In this document: one piece after another, positions 59,856 to 64,000 of the stretch | Layout: each line of letters begins with the position of its first letter | How positions within the stretch are numbered: position 1 is the first letter of the stretch | Notes under the pieces: model-generated | Databases searched by the model: none | Told to the model about the DNA's origin: nothing | Seen by the model: the letters and a program-made list of their open reading frames with translations, nothing else | Program-made: the position numbers and the translations under genes | Source: Rattus norvegicus | Lineage: Eukaryota > Chordata > Mammalia > Rodentia > Muridae | NCBI RefSeq assembly: GCF_036323735.1 | Contig: NC_086019.1 | Location: forward strand, 237,851,102 to 237,915,101 | Direction: 5' to 3' | DNA length: 64,000 nt

Positions 59856-60925
59856 AAAAAGCAAGTGAATACAGAGGTAAGACTGAATTGAAGCAGCCAC
59901 AAACCAAGAAAAGCCAGATGCCCTTGGAACCCAGAAGGCAAGCAGGAGACTCTCCTCCAGCATCAGGATTGTGGTCTGGTTGGGGATATGACCACATGGT
60001 ATTCGTTAATTGTGTCTGGGCTTTCATCTGGGAAAGAACAGATTTCTCTTAAGCCAGTCTGCGTGTGATTTGTTATGGAGACTATAGAAACTGAATATAA
60101 TAACAAAAGTCCTTCTATTATTGTTTAATTATTATATATTTCCTTGGCTGTGTCTGCCTTCCTAAACTCATTATCAGACATGACGAAATTATTTTTCCTT
60201 TCTATTCAGTCAGAATGCACTGTGTGCCACTGCAAATACAGATTCTCCAATTTACTTTTGGAATCTTCAGTCTTAAGACTATGTGTATATTAACCATCAA
60301 TGAAGTTCTCAAACAAACGACTCCTTTACATGGTGCAAATATTTATCAGGTTGCATGGCAATTAGAGCAAGCAATTATACCCTTAAGAGACGCAGTTTTC
60401 AAGTTTATTAGGCTGAAATTGTGTACTACAGATGTTCAGGTTTTAATGTGTGTCTATCTGGAAACTATCTGGAAAATGACAAAGTAACCAAATCACAAAA
60501 GACAATAGATAATATATGCCAACCGATTTGAATAGTTAAAGCACTGTGTTTGTGTTCATCAGAGTTATGTGAACAGACTCAAACTCAGAGATGATCTGGT
60601 ACGAGTAATGAAACCCTGGGAGTTGCACACTCCCAGGGGTATAAATGAATCTGAAAATCCCATCTGGGCAGCAGGTTATAAATTAACTGCATCGGTGCCC
60701 CAAACCATACCTCAGGTACCCCAGAGACCAGGAAAGGTTCATTAAGCATTCCAGGGTACAGTCACTAATGAGAAGCTTTGACAATCGTTCTGTATTTCAT
60801 GCACACATGAGGTAATGTGCAAACACCATACTTCTCAACTTTCTAGCAGCTGAGTCCATGTCACTTGGGCCTCCTTGTCTGTATAATGGCAGTCCCCCAA
60901 ATTGGAGATGTGTTCTTCAAAGTTC

Positions 60926-60963
60926 TAATACACTGACTCAGGGTTTAATACACTGACTCAGGG
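60926..60963 (+). repeat. Perfect tandem duplication, 20-bp period
   Basis: taatacactgactcaggg at 60926-60943 and 60946-60963, without mismatch, separated by tt. Confidence 0.95.
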
Positions 60964-63043
60964 TGTGAGCCTCTGATATTGGAGGTCTTAAAGGTTTTCA
61001 AGTATAATAACCACATAGTACTAATGTTTAGCAAGGAAAACAACCAGAATTATCGAAATTACTTGGTGCTGTGGCCATTTCAAGTTTGGGTGACAGCTTA
61101 TACTTGGAAGTTTTTCTCTTACTGGATGGAGCTGTATCTATTGGCATATCAAGGACACACTGACATGTGTCCATGTTAGTCTCCTGTTAGTTTTATTCTG
61201 ACTGTACTAAAACAGGCTTGGCAGCAATGAGTGACAGAGTCAGTATACAGGGTCTCATCCTGACCACCGTGTCTACTTGTTCATCTTCAGGCTGTCACTG
61301 AAGTTCAACGTCAGCCTCATCACATTCGCTAGGGTGGAAGGCTTCACAAGAGAAGCAGAGGGCTCCAGTTCCTCTGGGAGCTTAACAATTAACCCATGAG
61401 CAGAAGCACAGCATAGAAGTTTTTGATTTTACTACGAGATACGTGAAATATCTGAACGTCGAGGAAAGCCTTGTAGCTATCTGAAACATGTCATGGGATT
61501 TTAATAGCGATCTGCCACTTTATAGCTTGGGCTTTTCAGTGAAGATTAATAGGAAAAATATCACCTTTAAGAAAGCTGTTCACTTTCAAGCTATGGGAGG
61601 TGAATGGCTAGAATGTGTTAGTGCAGGAAGTGTACAAACTATAGCATGGGTTTTTGATTCTTCTGAAATGATTTTTGAAAACCGTTCATCCGAAGAGTTT
61701 GATGGGATGATCAGATCCTTCATTTCTACGCAGGGAAGGCAAGCAGCACGGCCCTGCTATCAACGATAAAACCCCCAACAGCAGACCGCTTATTTGTGCT
61801 TTAGGTGGTAGCAACTTTATCGGAGAAGCAGTGGGGAAGGTTCTGGACCTGCTCAGTTTGCGATCTTTCCCTGCTGTATTATGACATTCACTCCCTGAAC
61901 TGCATGAGGATTGGAAACGAAGCTCATCTAATGAATGTTACTCTTACGTCTAGTCAAGCGACTTGCTGGACCTTCGGAATATTAGAGTTACCCCTCCACA
62001 AAAGAAAACACCTGGATTTTTTTCAATTCATCAGTCTATTTGTAAAGCAAAATGTTTTGACTGTTAATGTAATTGGTAAGTCGATTAACGACAACTTCGT
62101 AAATTCTAAACCTTTGGTACAGCTAAAAGCATTTGGATATGACGGGTTTATATGTGTTTAATTTCTTGTTATAAAGATGATTACCTACTACAAAATTGAT
62201 TATTAAAGACTAGTAAATTATTTTATCCTTTCTCTATTACCTCATTTCAAATTTGCACAAAAGAGAAATAAAATATATGCTAATTAAAAGAAACTCTTCC
62301 ACCCTATCCTCTGAAATTCTGCCCATTTTGCAGAGAAAAAACGAATGTGCAGAAACCTTTCCATGTTGCTGTTGGGAAAAGTTCAGTAAGTATCTGATTT
62401 ATAGTTAATTTTGTCATGAGTTACCTATGACTCTTGGACATTTATCAGAAGTGGCCTCACTTGCCAGCTATGCAAATAGGGGAGATATTTGACTATGTCC
62501 ATTTCTTCACCGAGAAGATGGAATTTATAAAAATGAACCCCTAGCAAAGTTATAGTACGGTTGCACAAACTAAGCACATGTACGGCACTTATTTCTTGTG
62601 CTTCCTCGTATTTTTATTATCTTAAACGACTATTGTCTAAAATGGTTACATACTTAAAGATATAGCTTTGCTAACTCTGTATTCTATAGGCATGGTGTGC
62701 GGTTTAATTAACATCAATCACACAATCACAAAAGTGTAGTGGTTGTACTCCACATAAGACTTCCATAATTATTTCCAGGAGGTTTTAAAATATCATATCG
62801 CTCATATAATGAATTTCAAAGATCTTACATAAAGAAGCTTTATTTCTGTCACTACTGCTTAGTCTGAACAGGGTCTGTGTGCCCAGGATCCCCAGTGTTC
62901 TAACCAACATGGTTTTAGCAAGTCCACATTTAATTCACCAGCTAACACACACCCTGCAGTCTCTTTAGACAACTCCTGCTTTCATCAAACCAAAATGAGT
63001 ATCTTTCCTTGCTGCTAAATATATAGATTTCAGATGACTCCTG

Positions 63044-63155
63044 TCCAAGCTGGCTGACCTGGCATTCCTAATTTCTATATTAACTAATTTCCCCTCTCTC
63101 TCCAAGCTGGCGGACCTTGTATTCCTAATTTCTATATTAATTAATTTCCCGTCTA
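63044..63155 (-). repeat. 57-bp imperfect tandem duplication
   Basis: Units begin tccaagctggc at 63044 and 63101. They share attcctaatttctatattaa and differ at about five positions. The length is a multiple of three, so a minus-strand frame (63234-62965) reads a 19-residue repeat twice. Confidence 0.9.
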
Positions 63156-63689
63156 ACTCTCTCCATTTTATGAAATTTGGATACTTTCTAGGGAATAAGG
63201 TCTCAGTCTTGGATGACAGATTTGCTGAAAACATCCTTCAGGTAACATCAGGTAAGATGTTAACCAAAGCCGGGTTCAAATGCGAGTGCAAGTTTTTATT
63301 TTTTGAATGTGCTGAACCAATGGTTTCATACATCACAATTAAAATCAATTTCCATTTTCTCTTTTGTTTTTTTTCATGAATCAAAAATCACAAGGGTAAA
63401 CATTTCCCTGTCATATCTGGTGTATATGTGTGAAAACTGCACATTGTTAATGAATATCTGAGTGGCTGTCAGTTTTCAATTTAGATGATTCCACTATGGC
63501 AATTAATTTATTAACATTTAATTACTTAATCTATAATTAATTAAAGGCAAATTAAATGCAAAACTGGCTATCATTCAGACATTCTGCAATTAGAAGCCAC
63601 TAAGAATGACATCGACTTGTGAATTATTATTTCTAAGTGATCAATAAAATAGAACAAAATTAAAAAATATTTAAAAGATTTAGCTTGGT

Positions 63690-63870
63690 ATAGAAAGATG
63701 GTTGAGGGTAAAACAGCTGGGCAGTTTATGCCTGTAAAACCTGAACCTGGTAAAGTAAGATGGAGTACTGCAGAGAATCTGGAGCTAGCCTTGGCTACAT
63801 GGTGAGTGCCAGACCAGCCTGGGCTACATGGTGAGTGCCAGACCAGCCTGGGCTACAGATAGAGACCCTG
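63690..63870 (+). mobile_element. B1-like SINE with internal 29-bp duplication
   Basis: cagctgggcagtttatgcct, agccttggctacat and gaccagcctgggctacag are B1 phrases. A 29-bp unit is repeated exactly at 63793-63821 and 63822-63850. Confidence 0.75.
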
Positions 63871-63871
63871 A

Positions 63872-63979
<108 letters not shown>

Positions 63980-64000
63980 TAAATCCAGCCCATATTGACT

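Larger units (their letters stand above)
59990..63685. other. Longest nearly repeat-free stretch
   Basis: No SINE, LINE or microsatellite recognised in about 3.7 kb. Two short tandem duplications (60926-60963 and 63044-63155) are inside. 61340-62160 retains many CpGs for AT-rich intron. Confidence 0.55.

Overview
This window is vertebrate nuclear DNA and almost certainly rat. It is AT-rich, has no bacterial-style gene packing, and carries many rodent retroposons: eight ID SINEs (BC1/tRNA-Ala type), B1, B2, B3 and B4 SINEs, and rodent LINE-1 copies, one with the 3' end typical of young rat L1. The density of ID elements points to rat rather than mouse.

The only protein-coding sequence I can support is one 97-nt internal exon on the minus strand (17426-17522). 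It encodes 32 residues of cGMP-dependent protein kinase 1 (Prkg1): the linker after the second cGMP-binding domain, then the first strand and glycine-rich loop of the kinase domain. It has a good GT donor and an AG acceptor with an A-rich interruption. The rest of the window is therefore intron of this very large gene: 1-17425 lies downstream of the exon in gene order and 17523-64000 lies upstream. I saw no second Prkg1 exon, CpG island, promoter or structural RNA gene.

Layout. 1-17.4 kb: L1 fragments (1.8, 6.3, 8.3 and 10 kb), B2/B3 copies, a cluster of four ID elements at 13.4-15.3 kb around a long TG array, and a URR1-like hAT element. 17.5-31 kb: mostly unique intron with CA/GA microsatellites, a B2-ID composite at 26.9 kb and a possible retrocopy at 29.2 kb. 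31-48 kb: L2-like LINE remnants, a CT-rich minisatellite, a MaLR-like LTR, two L1 copies with inverted 5' parts (40.1 and 43.5 kb), L1 3' ends and triplet repeats. 48-60 kb: microsatellites (CATA, GGT/GAT, GC/GT, CCG/CCA, TTCC) between old repeats. 60-63.7 kb: the longest stretch almost free of repeats, with CpGs retained, ending in an AC/AG microsatellite.

I found no new multigene system. The more unusual signals are three 5'-inverted L1 copies in 64 kb, an inverted ID pair able to fold in the Prkg1 pre-mRNA, a B2-ID fusion within one target-site duplication, an in-frame 57-bp duplication at 63.0 kb, and an open frame that enters the kinase exon from an intronic ATG.
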